Shown: positions 20,946 to 33,324, counted from the stretch's first letter. The stretch: DNA of 64,000 nucleotides from Lolium rigidum (GCF_022539505.1 NC_061510.1:401618249-401682248); one strand, 5' to 3'. Notes: a model not told the origin generated them from the letters alone. Made by a program: numbers and translations.

Positions 20946-21735
20946 GCAAAGCCTACGTGTAGTTAAAGCTGTAATATGTTTTTATTTTAATAAAAAATGA
21001 GTTTTCCCAAATAACCAGCGGGCCAGGCGACATGTAGGGGATAACGCGGGCCGCACCCCTGTGGCGTCCGCTGCTACGCAAAGCAGGCCCAAATTTGGGC
21101 CAGCTTTGGGTCGCGGCGAACTCTGCGGCGAAAAAAATAATATTTTTGCGTCCACATGTTGGGCTGCGATTTTGTCCGCCGCTGTCCATTTTGCATTCCG
21201 ATGAGATGTGTCATGCCGTTGGACATACCTAACCCTCACCATAAATATAGAAAGTGTGGTATAGATTTGCACATTTAATTATATGTAGTTTTTAAAAAAG
21301 TCACAACACGTGGAATTGCAATCCATTTTCACTGTTGGGCCTCCCGCGACGAGATTTCAAAGATATCATGTATATATATATATATAACAACTTAGTGTTG
21401 TGGCAAAAACAACTTAGTACAAAGAGTTGGTTGCACTCCTTTTTAATATTTTGTAGCCAACTTAGCTTTCTAGATACACTTAGTAATCTCGAGAAGATCC
21501 AATCTTGCACATGTCGCTCGAAATTTGGTCATGCACGTGAAGTAGGAGCAATGGTTGGATTCAACTAGATCAGGTTACTTCGTGGAAGACGGGGAAGGAG
21601 GAGAAATCTCTATGGGCGCGATTGGTAGCACGCATGGAGGCCAATCAGGCCTTGGGGAGCAGAAAATGGCTTGATTAGATGATTGTACTACGGCTGCGTT
21701 GTAGCTAGTACGCGCGTCAAAGCACCTCAAGTTCA
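20946..21735. other. Intergenic sequence, nothing recognised
   Basis: AT-rich, with a GC-rich block at 21040-21140 containing GCCCAAATTTGGGC, a palindrome found in several Harbinger-like termini. A (TA)n run lies at about 21369-21386. No gene is supported. Confidence 0.4.
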
Positions 21736-21739
21736 GGCC

Positions 21740-23620
21740 CAATGAAAACGTTTGAATCGACTGTTTCCCAGAGCCAACCTCCTTGTTGGCTCCCGACAGA
21801 CAAAAGGTCTCGACGCCCGCAGGCGCTGGTCCAACTATGGAGATGGCGCGAGCTCCCTTGCACAAGGGAAAAAGAGGACCGGAGGATTTCGTCACCTCCC
21901 GTCGAGATCACCCCCTTATTTCTAGCCCTCCTCTCACCTCCGATTTTGCATCCAACATTTCCCCATTCCAGCTCTCTTTTCCGGTCGGCAAGCAAGTTAA
22001 GCACGTGGTGTCGGCAGCGACGGCGGCAGGGGCGACTCCAACCACTTCATCGAGCTCTCCACTGCTTCGTCCTCAACTAGCGACGACTGTGAGTAACATC
22101 ACCATGAATTCTCTTCCACCTCCATCTGGTTAGGGTTACATCTATGACCGATCTGTCACTAATGTAGGATTGTAGGTTCTATTCGTGGTTGTACACTATT
22201 AGATCCGTGATCCTTTACCTCAATGAGCATGGTTTGTCTTGTTTTATCATGTTGGTTACCTAGATTGTACCATGGTAGCATCGTATGATCTAGTTGTTTG
22301 TATTCCTTGATCTAGTTCTATGTAGGCCTATGATTTTGTATTACGTCGATTGTACCATCCTTTAATTAGTTTCTACATTCTCGGTAAATGTAGTACTTGT
22401 TGTGCCAGGATTTCCTTAGCCATGCTCTTCTCCCCTTTGAGGACTCGCAAATCCATTCTTTTGTCGATGATTTATAGGCTCACTCGGGTGAGAACGCCGT
22501 GAATGTGGAGGTGGCTCAGAGTTCTAAGCAGCCTCAACATGTGCAACTCGAATCAATGTCGTAGAGCAGTGTGCATATCCTTGTTAACAACGTGGAATCA
22601 ACGATTGCCCTTAGCATTGCTAAAACAAGGAAGGCACAAGAGCTGCGTGATGCTCGCCAAGCGCGCAAAGCCCATGCTGTGCAGATTAAGAGCACCATGA
22701 AGTGGATGCCATTCCAGTCCTCCTTTGTGCTGGAGAAGATGTGTGATATCATCATAATTAGCATCCGTACTGACAAAGGGTTCAAGGAGGTCCACCTCAT
22801 TGTTGTGTCCAAGGCTCTCTTGGATCATTATGGAGCCGAGGTGACTTCTACTTAGGTGTACAACCACCTCACGAAGTGGAGAGCAAGCTGGATCCATATT
22901 AGCAAGCTCGGAGATCTGAGCAGTGCTCACTGGGACTAGGACAGCTGCAACATCATGTTAGAGGCTGGCCACTACCAGAGACACATCACAGTTAACACAT
23001 CTCTTACAACTAACTAACACATCTCTTACAACTAACTGTTTTGCACTTGTCATTTGCTCATCTGGGGCCAGTTCTAACACTCTTCCTTGTTGTCTATCTT
23101 CAAGATCACCCCAAGGACGATGATTTCTTCAACAAGACAATCATCAACTACCATGAGATGCACACCATCTTTGTCGGTGGTATTGCCATGGGAGAGTTTG
23201 CCATGGGCTCCAATGAGCCCCTTGGTATACCGTCACCTCCGCTTGAGGAGAGAGAAAACACACAGGAGTACGATACCATCGTCATCAATGGCCCAAACAA
23301 GGCTAGCACTTCCCATGTACCTAGCGGCTAGAGGAATAGGGGTGGGTTAGCCGAGGATGATCTCCAGGCCTTCAACAAGATGACTGAAGCCGTCAAGGAC
23401 ATCGCTAAGGCGATCAGGGACAACAAGCTAACCGACATCCACCCAGACCTCTACAAGGCCATCATGCGCATTGTTTTCTCCCAGGAGGCTCTCATGGCGT
23501 ATCTAAGCCACCTTGTCGACCACAAGACCCATGCACCAACTTTGTTGGCATGGGGGACATCCACAGCTCCCTATGGATCAGGACCAACCTATCGAAGCAC
23601 TACAAGAATTTGTAGTGGTG
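21740..23620 (+). pseudogene. Myb/SANT-like gene of the PIF/Harbinger-associated type, degraded
   Basis: A probable first exon ends at the donor near 22090 (GACT|GTGAGT). The next starts at about 22480 after TTTATAG. The Myb/SANT-like (Myb_DNA-bind_3 type) part reads WMPFQSSFVLEKMCDIIIIS, then RTDKGFKEVHLIVVSKALLD, then a TAG at 22853-22855 where consensus has Gln, then VYNHLTKWRASWIHISKL. A further in-frame stop precedes a probable intron (acceptor CTTCAAG near 23106). The last exon reads DHPKDDDFFNKTIINYHEMH through GEFAMGSNEPLGIPSP to TEAVKDIAKAIRDNKLTDIH. A one-base shift near 23540 is needed before the end SKHYKNL, stop near 23616. A 22-bp tandem duplication sits at about 22993-23036. 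Such proteins resemble the Myb-like partners of Harbinger transposases; this copy is dead. Confidence 0.65.
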
Positions 23621-23640
23621 CCCTAGGGCACTAGGGCGTT

Positions 23641-24001
23641 GGGGGATGCATACTTGCTGGCTTGTGATGGCTTATGATGATGATCTTGTGATGTATATTT
23701 TGGTGGTAGCTAGGACTTAACGAAATACTTCTTATGGCCTATAAGTATGATGAGGTGGTACATACAAAACCCTCATGTGATGAAGACTTTGTGGTGGTAG
23801 GATGACACCCACTTTTGCTATGATGCTAGGTTAACACCTTAGTACTAGGATGAAACTGTGATCCACTTTTTGTAATGATCATGCATGCTCCCCTTAGCTT
23901 AAGAAATTATTGAATAGCTTGGATGTTCTTGTTGATCTTGTCATTTGCTTATGATCATGTACTGACCTCTGTTGTTTATTGTCGAGGGTGCTCCTCGGCA
24001 A
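23641..24001. other. Intergenic sequence before an assembly gap
   Basis: No gene seen. The sequence is cut by the gap. Confidence 0.5.
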
Positions 24002-24101
24002 NNNNNNNNNNNNNNNNNNNNNNNNNNNNNNNNNNNNNNNNNNNNNNNNNNNNNNNNNNNNNNNNNNNNNNNNNNNNNNNNNNNNNNNNNNNNNNNNNNN
24101 N
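24002..24101. other. Assembly gap of 100 N
   Basis: Exactly 100 undetermined bases, the usual scaffold placeholder. The left flank is unrelated to the right flank, which starts inside an LTR element. Confidence 0.99.
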
Positions 24102-26199
24102 AAGAATGATTATGTCACCTCTGAACATGTGAATTTTTATTATGCACTAACCCTCTAATGAGTTGTTTCGAGTTTGGTGTGGAGGAAGTTTTCAAGGGTC
24201 AAGAGAGGGAGATGATACAATATGATCAAGGAGAGTGAAAGCTCTAAGCTTGGGGATGCCCCGGTAGTTCACCCTGCATATTTTAAGAATACTCAAGCGT
24301 CTAAGCTTGGGGATGCCCAAGGCATCCCCTTCTTCATCGACAACATTATCAGGTTCCTCCCGTGAAACTATATTTTTATTCCATCACATCTTATGTGCTT
24401 TGCTTGGAGCGTCGGTTTGTTTTTGTTTTTGTTTTGTTTGAATAAAATGGATCCTAGCATTCATTGTTTGGGAGAGAGACACGCTCATCTGTTGCATATG
24501 GACAAATATGTCCTTAGGCTTTACTCATAGTATTCATGGCGAAGGTTGAATCTTCTTCGTTAAATTGTTATATGGTTGGAATCGGGAAATGCTACATGTA
24601 GTAATTCTAAAATGTCTTGAATAATTTGATACTTGGCAATTGTTGTGCTCATGTTTAAGCTCTTGCATCATATACTTTGCACCCATTAATGAAGAAATAC
24701 ATAGAGCTTGCTAAAATTTGGTTTGCATATTTGGTCTCTCTAAAGTCTAGATAATTTCTAGTATTGAGTTTTGAACAACAAGGAAGACGGTGTAGAGTCT
24801 TATAATGTTTACAATATGTCTTTTATGTGAGTTTTGCTGCACCGGTTCATCCTTGTGTTTGTTTCAAATAACCTTGCTAGCCTAAACCTTGTATCGAGAG
24901 GGAATACTTCTCATGCATCCAAAATCCTTGAGCCAACCACTATGCCATTTGTGTCCACCATACCTACCTACTACATGGTATTTCTCTAGCCATTCCAAAG
25001 TAAATTGCTTGAGTGCTACCTTTAAAATTTCCATTCATTCACCTTTGCAATATATAGCTCATGGGACAAATAGCTTAAAAACTATTGTGGTATTGAATAT
25101 GTACTTATGCACTTTATCTCTTATTAAGTTGCTTGTTGTGCGATAACCATGTTCTACGGGGACGCCATCAACTACTCTTTGTTGAATATCATGTGAGTTG
25201 CTATGCATGTCCGTCTTGTACGAAGTAAGGGAGATTTACCACTCATTTAATGGTTAGAGCATGCATATTGTTAGAGAAGAACATTGGGCCGCTAACTAAA
25301 GCCATGAATCATGGTGGAAGTTTCGAGTTTTGGACAAATATCCTCAATCTCATATGAGAACATTAATTGTTGCTACATGCTTATGCATTAAAGAGGAGTC
25401 CATTATACATTTGTCTATGTTGTCTCGGTATGGATGTCTAAGTTGAGAATAATCAAAAGCGAGAAATCCAAACGCGAGCTTTCTCCTTAGACCTTTGTAC
25501 AGGCGGCATAGAGGTACCCTTTGTGACACTTGGTTAAAACATGTGTATTGCGATGATAATCCTGGTAGTCCAAGCTAATTAGGACAAGGTGCGGGCACTA
25601 TTAGTATACTATGCATGAGGCTTGCAACTTGTAAGATATAATTTACATGATACATATGCTTTATTACTACCGTTGACAAAATTGTTTCATGTTTTCAAAA
25701 TCAAAGCTCTAGCACAAATATAGCAATCAATGCTTTCCTCTGCGAAGGGCCTTTCTTTTACTTTTATGTTGAGTCGAGTTCACCTATTTCTCTCCACCTC
25801 AAGAAGCAAACACTTGTGTGAAGCTGTGCATTGATTCCTACATACTTGCATATTGCACTTGTTATATTACTTTACATTGACAATATCCATGAGATATACA
25901 TGTTATAAGTTGAAAGCAACCGCTGAAACTTAATCTTCCTTTGTGTTGCTTCAATACCTTTACTTTGATTTATTGCTTTATGAGTTAACTCTTATGCAAG
26001 ACTTATTGATGCTTGTCTTGAAAGTACTATTCATGAAAAGTCTTTGCTTTATGATTCAGTTGTTTACTCATGTCATTACCATTGTTTTGATCGCTGCATT
26101 CATTACATATGCTTACAATAGTATGATCAAGGTTATGATGGCATGTCACTCCAGAAATTATCTTTGTTATCGTTTACATGCTCGGGACGAGCGAGAACT

Positions 26200-26213
26200 A
26201 AGCTTGGGGATGC
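26200..26213 (+). other. Polypurine tract next to the 3' LTR
   Basis: AAGCTTGGGGATGC directly before the LTR start at 26214. The same 14 bases occur internally at 24246-24259 and 24303-24316. Confidence 0.75.
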
Positions 26214-27575
26214 TGATACGTCTCCGACGTATCGATAATTTCTTATGTTCCATGCCACATTATTGATGATATCTACATGTTTTATGCATACTTTATGTCA
26301 TATTTATGCATTTTCCGGCACTAACCTATTAACGAGATGCCGAAGAGCCGATTCTTTGTTTTTCTGCTGTTTTTGGTTTCAGAAATCCTAGTAAGGAAAT
26401 ATTCTCGGAATTGGACGAAATCAACGCCCAGGGGCCTATTTTGCCACGAAGCTTCCAGAAGACCGAAGAGAAGACGAAGTGGGGCCACGAGGCGCCGCCA
26501 CACTAGGGCGGCGCGGCCCAAGCCTGGGCCGCGCGGCCCTGGCGTGTGGGGCCCTCGTGACGCCCTCGACGCTGCCCTTCCGCCTACATATAGCCTTCGT
26601 CGCGAAACCCCCGGTGCCGAGAGCCACGATACGGAAAACCTTCCTGAGACGCCGCCGCCGCCAATCCCATCTCGGGGGATTCGGGAGATCGCCTCCGGCA
26701 CCTGCCGGAGAGGGAATCATCTCCCGGAGGACTCTTCACCGCCATGGTCGCCTCCGGAGTGATGAGTGAGTAGTTCACCCCTGGACTATGGGTCCATAGC
26801 AGTAGCTAGATGGTTGTCTTCTCCTCATGTGCTTCATTGTCGGATCTTGTGAGCTGCCTAACATGATCAAGATCATCTATACTGTAATGCTATATGTTGT
26901 GTTTGTCGGGATCCGATGGATAGAGAATACTATGTTATGTTGATTATCAATCTATTACCTATGTGTTGTTTATGATCTTGCATGCTCTCCGTTATTAGTA
27001 GATGCTACGGCCAAGTTTTTACTCTTAACTCCAAGAGGGAGTATTTATGCTCGATAGTGGGTTCATGCCTCCATTAAATGCAGGACGGTGACAGGAAAGT
27101 TCTAAGGTTGTGGATGTGCTTGTTGCCACTAGGGATAAAACATTGATGCTATGTCCAAGGATGTAGTTATTGATTACATTACGCACCATACTTAATGCAA
27201 TTGTCTGTTGTTTGCAACTTAATGCTTGGAAGGGGTTCGGATGATAACTCTGAAGGTGGACTTTTTAGGCATAGATGCATGCTTGGATAGCGGTCTATGT
27301 ACTTTATCGTAATGCCCAATTAAATCTCACTATACTCATCATATCATGTATGTGCATTGTCATGCCCTCTCTATTTGTCAATTGCCCGACTGTAATTTGT
27401 TCACCCAACATGCTATTTATCTTATGGGAGAGACACCTCTAGTGAAGCTGTGGACCCCGGTCCTATTCTTTTACATACGAAATACAAATCTCGCTGCTAT
27501 TTTTCTTTCTTGTTCTTTGCAAACAATCATCATCCACACTATACATCTAATCCTTTATTACGGCATGCCGTTGAT
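26214..27575 (+). repeat. 3' LTR, truncated
   Basis: It begins TGATACGTCTCCGACGTATC and resembles the LTRs at 33579-35276, 40833-42538 and 45869-47572 in its first 250 bp, then diverges into a different subtype. The 3' end is missing; the final recognisable stretch is near TTACGGCATGCCGTTGA. Confidence 0.75.
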
Positions 27576-28909
27576 ATACCCATAAAATATACCCACAACA
27601 CTAAGTCTTGCAACCATTCTTTTACAGGAAAACCCCACATCTTGACATGAATGCAAAAAAATTCTACCCCCAAACTGCAGCAAAAGGACAACGTGCACCA
27701 GGACCAAACGCAAAGTCTAACACTAAACTAAACCCAGGAAAGGGAGGAGAACACAACTACATCAGATGGGTACAAAGAAGGAAAACTAAGGCCTCTCAAG
27801 GACCCTGAAACCTTCACCATCACCCACCAGTATCAGGGCATTAGCACCCAAGGTCCTCACTAGATCAGCCGCCGTGATCAGCATAGGTTCATGCCCCCTC
27901 TTGCAGTTCATGTCGCACACTTCCAGAGCTGTCCTCGTCTTCTTCTCTGGAGTCAGCCAGGCTCCGGCCACAACAAAGGTGGCATTCGAGCACGGAGCTC
28001 CAGCTTGTTCACCATCGTCATCAACCTTCCTCTTTCTACCTCTTTCAGCAGAATTTCCCATTGAGCAAGGGTGCATGCCACCTTTCTCCACAACACTTGC
28101 ATACCAATCCATTGAGTTCGGTTGAAGACCATATCATTTCTGGTAAGCCAGATACTTCTCAAAATAGCAACATTAAGCATATTAATTAAAACATGACTTT
28201 TCTTGTCTCTCCATATGGTAGAAACATCATTTATGGATCTATTTTGAGGATGAAGTTCCAACACCTTCTTAACCTCATCCCAAATATTGGAAACTACAAC
28301 ACAATCAAAGAACAAATGTTAACATGATTCAATTTCATTGCAGAAAACACATGTCAAGTCATCCATATTTTGCCTTTTGCTCAAATTATCTCTAGTGAGG
28401 AGTTTGTTATGAGCCAAAAGCCACAGGAAAAAATGAATCTTAGGAGGAACTTTCAACTTCCAAACACAATGAATATCAATGGTTTTTATCCCTCTAAAAT
28501 TCACAACAAGATACATAGATTTCACAGCATAAACTCCATTGGCTTCCCACATCCAAATCAGAGCATCACTGTCTGAAGTGAGGTGAATAGACTGAGAAAT
28601 TTGGAGCATTTCAAACCATTGCAACATCAGGTTATGATCAAAGCATCTTCTGTACTTTTAGAGATTCTCCATCCCAAAGCTCAACAATTGTTTTATTTTG
28701 TTCATTTACCAGTAAACTTCCCAATATTGAATAGCTAAACTACATGTGCCAAACCAATGGTCTTCCCAGAATTTCACTTTTTTACCATCTCCAACCTTCC
28801 AATGGTAGCCCATTTTAGTAGCTTTAGCATCCCATAGCAACCCTTTCCAAAAAAGGGGAAGCCCCAGTGGAAGGGCAAGAAAAAATATTTGGATTATCAG
28901 TATTATATT
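27576..28909 (-). mobile_element. 3' part of a reversed LINE
   Basis: It holds the C-terminal part of a LINE ORF2 on the minus strand plus about 370 bp of 3' untranslated sequence. A MULE is inserted at its upstream side (TSD at 28910-28918). Host sequence resumes after 31042 and may be more LINE. No clear poly(A) tail is left at the 27576 end. Confidence 0.7.
27953..28905 (-). pseudogene. LINE ORF2 C-terminus with zf-RVT domain, broken
   Basis: The minus strand reads PFWKGLLWDAKATKMGYHWK, then VGDGKKVKFWEDHWFGTCSL (typical of LINE ORF2 after the RT domain). A frameshift follows, then WKLKVPPKIHFFLWLLAHNK, and the zinc-binding region CVFCNEIESC, a TAA, then HLFFDCVVVSNIW. The C-terminus ends LLWPEPG with stop at 27953-27955. 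One frameshift and one stop are inside the domain. It is distinct from the LINE at 17400-20102. Confidence 0.8.
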
Positions 28910-29361
28910 TAAGGGATTTCTATTTTCGTGCCCTCGGGTCCTTAGTTGTGCTTAGTTTTCCCCAGCTCCTTAGTTTTTCCTCAGTTTTACCCAAGCCTTT
29001 GTCTGAAACCATCACACGTGATGTAACGGCCGGTTGCCCGACGGTTGACCGTTATCTTCTGACTAGTGGGGCCACGTAGAGCCCGCAAAGACACGTCAGA
29101 CCATCCATCTTTGTTTGACCGTAAGCATCGGTGTATCCCTAACCAAAACGCGCACGAGTGGGGCTTTGGTATATCGAATGACAAGTGGGCCATGGCGCTG
29201 ATACAATGGGCAATACACGGGTAGGAATAGATTTTTAAACGGAGCTCTACAGCGATGGCACGGAGGAGGTGGCCTGCGGGGTGCCGAGATGAGATCGACG
29301 TCCACAAAGAAAGCGCATGAGGCGAGACCGGACGCATTAGATAGATATGAACTAGACGCGT

Positions 29362-29892
29362 TTAACCATGCAAAGAAGAGAAGAAATGGTCGACGACATC
29401 GACGACTACATCAAAACTTTGACTGACCGTGTCCGACACGAACGCGAGCAATGTAGAGAAAACTAGTGTCTCTCCTTTCTGGTGTGTATAGATGGGTGCT
29501 AGAAGAGTGTGGTGGCGAAGGGAAAGACCTCGCGGTGGTACGTGGCGTCCCAGCATAGCGGGGCGGCGTGGCCGTGCCCACATCGGCGTGCATGCATGTT
29601 CGGCATTGGCATCACCATGTACGTTCGGCAATGGCCTCGGCGGTATCTCTGGTGTGTCAGTGATCGAATGAGGGGACGGGATTGACGGTGCATCCCGACG
29701 GTGACCTAGCAGTGGCGGCGAGCATAGTTGTTCTGACCATGCCGATGTCGGCATCGGCATCGTTTGGAGGCTGTGGTGCTCGAAACAAGGTGGGATTTGT
29801 TTCTTGTACGCCAAAAGTGATTTGAAACAAGTTTCGTGTTGAAGGTTAGGTAACGAAAGTTTGTAACTAGGGACCCTTGTAACTAAGCCCAA
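29362..29892 (-). CDS. Anonymous ORF of 176 codons inside the MULE
   Basis: It opens MGLVTRVPSYKLSLPNLQHE and is rich in Pro, His and Thr with no domain I recognise. It may be captured host sequence or a chance ORF in GC-rich DNA; there is no clear promoter. Low confidence that it is expressed. Confidence 0.2.
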   Translation of the reverse strand: MGLVTRVPSYKLSLPNLQHETCFKSLLAYKKQIPPCFEHHSLQTMPMPTSAWSEQLCSPPLLGHRRDAPSIPSPHSITDTPEIPPRPLPNVHGDANAEHACTPMWARPRRPAMLGRHVPPRGLSLRHHTLLAPIYTHQKGETLVFSTLLAFVSDTVSQSFDVVVDVVDHFFSSLHG

Positions 29893-30488
29893 AATTATAC
29901 TAGCGCCATGGTGAGGTTCTTTTTGATAGAGCTATACGGTTGGGCAAACTTTTTTGACACTTTTTAGATAGGGTTCCTTGTTGTTACACGTATGGCATCA
30001 TGTATGGCAAATTTGGGGTCATTTGGAGATGTTCGAAAAAATCACTTTGCTTAAACGCATGCCGTTTCGTCTCACTGAAACTAGCTTTTCTAACAAGGTG
30101 ATTTTTTCTACATTCTCTAAATGACCTCAAATTTCATACAGCTGATCTTCTATACATAGATAGATAGATTGTTTCATTTTTACATTTTTCGAACTTTTTA
30201 TTTCCCTTTATAATCCCCAATTGATTTTCAGATTTTGTAACAAGTTATGGCATAATGTATGGCATCATTTTCGCCCTAAATTTCAAATTTTGTGAAACTT
30301 TCCCTTTTAGATATTCCTTGTTTTTATAGATATGGCATCATGTATGCCAAATTTGGTTAGGTCTCATTGAAACCAGCTTTTGTAACTTGTTAGGTTTTTT
30401 CGACCCTCTCAAAAGGGATTTTTTTTCTACCTTCTCTAAATGGCCTCAAAAATCATATAGACGATCTTCTATACAAAGATAGGTAGAT

Positions 30489-30755
30489 TTTTTTGCGTGA
30501 AAAGTAATGGATACAACAAATCGGTGATGGTTTATCATTTTTTGCGTGAAAATTAATGGCTACAACAAATTGGTGATGGTTTATCATTTTTTGCGTGAAA
30601 ATTAATGGCTACAACAAATCGGTGATGGTTTATCATTTTTTGCGTGAAAATTAATGGCTACAACAAATCGGTGATGGTTTATTATTTTTTCGTGAAAATT
30701 AATGGCTACAACAAATAGGTGATGGTTTATCATTTTTTGCGTGAAAAGTAATGCC
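30489..30755. repeat. 49-bp minisatellite, about 5.5 copies
   Basis: The unit starts TTTTTTGCGTGAAAATTAAT and ends with GGTGATGGTTTATCA. Copies follow one another from about 30489 to 30755, with few differences except in the first and last copies. Confidence 0.93.
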
Positions 30756-30842
30756 TAAAAGAGTTTATAATTTTTAGCGCGTGAAAATGAATACAGAAAA
30801 CCGCCCTTTAGCATACTTAGAGAGTGGAAGGTAACCGCCGAC

Positions 30843-30866
30843 AGAGAGAGAGAGAGAGAGAGAGAG
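30843..30866. repeat. (AG)n microsatellite
   Basis: About 12 AG units within the MULE. Confidence 0.95.
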
Positions 30867-32763
30867 GGGTTATCCTGCCCGTTAGATCATACGATCAATG
30901 GTCGGCGGGCACGATCCGCGTGACATGGGCTAGACCAATCAGAGCAATGTTGCACGTCTGCGAGAATTTGTGGAGGGAGAGGGCAAAACTGAGTAGTATC
31001 AAGAAACCAAGGGCACCTGTGTAATAAACAGACTAAGGGATTCAAATATGAGATTTTAAAAATGGAAAATGCGTATTTTGTACAATGAAACCCATCTTGG
31101 CCTACCTCAAACTATTTGCAATACAAATATACATGAGTGTGAGAATTGTGGCCTCATTTAGACAAAGTATGTTTTGGGGAAAGCTGTTTTGGGAAGGGCT
31201 TATTGTGAAAAACCATGCACCTTCATTTGTCCCATGAGCTATATATTGCAAAGGTGAATGATGGAATTTTAAAGGTAGCACTGAAGCAATTTACTTTGGA
31301 ATGGCGGATAAATACCATGTAGTAGGTAGGTATGGTGGACACAAATGGCATAGTGGTTGGCTCAAGTATTTTGGATGCATGAGAAGTATTCCCTCTCGAT
31401 ACAAGGTTTAGGCTAGCAAGGTTATTTGAAACAAACACAAGGATGAACGGTACAGCAAAACTCACATAAAAGACATATTGTAAACATTATAAGACTCCAC
31501 ACCGTCTTCCTTGTTGTTCAAAACTCAATACTAGATATTATCTAGACTCTAGAGAAACCAAATATGCAAACCAAATTAGCAAGCTCTAAGTATTTCTTCA
31601 TTAATGGGTGCAAAGTATATGATGCAAGAGCTTAATCATGAGCACAACAATTGCCAAGTATCAAATTATCCAAGACATTTTAGAGTTACTACATGTAGCA
31701 TTTTCCAATTCCAACCATATAACAATTTAACGAAGAAGAAACTTCGCCATGAATACTATGAGTAGAGCCTAAGGACATATTTGTCCATATGCTACAGACG
31801 GAGCGTGTCTCTCTCCCATAAAGTGAATGCTAGGATCTATTTTATTCAAACAAAACAAAAAACAAAAACAAACCGACGCTCCAAGCAAAGTACATAAGAT
31901 GTGACGGAATAAAAATATAGTTTCGGGGGAGGAACCCGATAATGTTGTCGATGAAGAAGGGGGTGCCTTGGGCATCCCCAAGCTTAGACGCTTGAGTCTT
32001 CTTAGAATATGCAGGGGTGAACCACCGGGCATCCCCAAGCTTAGAGCTTTCACTCTCCTTGATCATATTGCATCATACTCCTCTCTTGATCCTTGAAAAC
32101 TTCCTCCACACCAAACTCGAAACAACTCATTAGAGGGTTAGTGCACAATAAAAATTAACATGTTCAGAGGTGACACAATCATTCTTAACACTTCTGGACA
32201 TTGCATAAAGCTACTGGACATTAATGGATCAAAGAAATTCATCCAACATAGCAAAAGAGGCAATGCGAAATAAAAGGCAGAATCTGTCAAACCAGAACAG
32301 TACGTAAAGATGGATTTTATTAGGCCACCAGACTTGCTCAAATGAAAATGCTCAAATTGAATGAAAGTTGCGTACATATCTGAGGATCATGCACGTAAAT
32401 TGACTTAATTTTCTGAGCAACCTACAGGGAGGTAGACCCAGATTCGTGACAGCAAAGAAATCTGGAACTGCGCAGTAATCCAAATCTAGTACTTACTTTT
32501 CTATCAAAGACTTTACTTGGCACAACAAAACATAAAACTAAGATAAGGAGAGGTTGCTACAGTAGTAAACAACTTCCAAGACACAAATATAAAACAAAGT
32601 ACTGTAGCAAAATAACACATGGGTTATCTCCCAAGAAGTTCTTTCTTTATAGCCGTTAAGATGGGCTCAGCAGTTTTTATGATGCACTCGCAAGAAATAG
32701 TATTTGAAGCAAAAGAGAGCATCAAGAGGCAAATTCAAAACATATTTAAGTCTAACATGCTTC

Positions 32764-33324
32764 CTATGCATAGGAATATTGTAAATAAACAAGTTCATGA
32801 AGAGCAAAGTAACAAGCATAGGAAGATAAAACAAGTGTAGCTTCAAAAATTTCAGCGACATAGAGAGGTGTTTTAGTAACATGAAAATTTCCACAACCAT
32901 ATTTTCCTCTCTCATAATAACTTTCAGTAGCAACATGAGCAAACTCAACAATATAACTATCACATAAAGCATTCTTATCATGAGTCTCATGCATAAAATT
33001 ATTACTCTCCACATAGGCATAATCAATTTTATTAGTTGTAGTGGGAGCAAATTCAACAAAGTAGCTATCATTATTATTCTCATCAAGTGTAGGAGGCATA
33101 GTATAATCACAAAAAAATTTACTCTCCATAGTAGGTGGCACCAAAAGACCACTATCATTATAATCATCATAAATAGGAGGCAAAGTATCATCAAAGAAAA
33201 TTTTCTCCTCAATGCTTGGGGGACTAAAAAGATCATGAAAACCAGCTTCCCCAAGCTTAGAACTTTCTATATCATTATCAACAATGGTGTTCAAAGCGTT
33301 CATACTAATATTACTACCCAGCAT
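32764..33324 (-). CDS. Conserved ORF of unknown function in a non-autonomous LTR element (186 aa)
   Basis: It opens MLGSNISMNALNTIVDNDIE and contains degenerate internal repeats: KIFFDDTLPPIYDD, KFFCDYTMPPTLDE, YFVEFAPTTTN and YIVEFAHVATE. It is the same protein as the ORF at 42792-43436 but ends earlier after a frame change, so the hydrophobic C-terminus is lost. It matches no gag, protease or pol domain I know. The Asp/Tyr/Phe-rich repeat pattern is kept between copies, which suggests it was once under selection, or that both copies are young. Confidence 0.5.
   Translation of the reverse strand: MLGSNISMNALNTIVDNDIESSKLGEAGFHDLFSPPSIEEKIFFDDTLPPIYDDYNDSGLLVPPTMESKFFCDYTMPPTLDENNNDSYFVEFAPTTTNKIDYAYVESNNFMHETHDKNALCDSYIVEFAHVATESYYERGKYGCGNFHVTKTPLYVAEIFEATLVLSSYACYFALHELVYLQYSYA

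Larger units (their letters stand above)
24102..27575 (+). mobile_element. 3' part of a non-autonomous LTR retroelement
   Basis: The internal region 24102-26213 matches, piece by piece, the internal region of the complete element at 40833-47572 (for example AAGAATGATTATGTCACCTC at 24102 versus 43927). It ends in the polypurine-like AAGCTTGGGGATGC (26200-26213), and the 3' LTR starts TGATACGTCTCCGACGTATC at 26214. The LTR lacks its normal CA end and stops near 27575, where LINE-derived sequence begins. Its 5' half is lost at the assembly gap. No gag or pol domain is visible. Confidence 0.8.
28919..31033. mobile_element. Non-autonomous Mutator-like element (MULE), TSD TAAGGGATT
   Basis: TAAGGGATT occurs at 28910-28918 and 31034-31042, a 9-bp duplication typical of MULEs. 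The ends are degenerate inverted repeats: on the left GTGCCCTCGGGTCC and later TTAGTTTTCCCC; on the right, read inward, GTGCCCTTGGTTTC and later TCAGTTTTGCCC. Size is 2115 bp. No MURA transposase is seen. The interior holds an anonymous minus-strand ORF (29892-29362) and a tandem repeat. Confidence 0.75.

Noticed and set aside
26321..26762. Open frames in the LTR at 26214 and in the matching parts of the other LTRs
   Set aside because: They occur in every LTR copy on both strands, have no domain and follow the GC-rich leader, so they are LTR sequence.
29362..29892. Host gene within the MULE
   Set aside because: No domain, no promoter and no splice support. I list it only as an anonymous ORF with low confidence.
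32667..33254. Very hydrophobic open frame overlapping the LTR-element ORF
   Set aside because: It is a frame shadow of the Asp/Tyr-rich ORF; many TNT and TNA codons read as hydrophobic residues when shifted.
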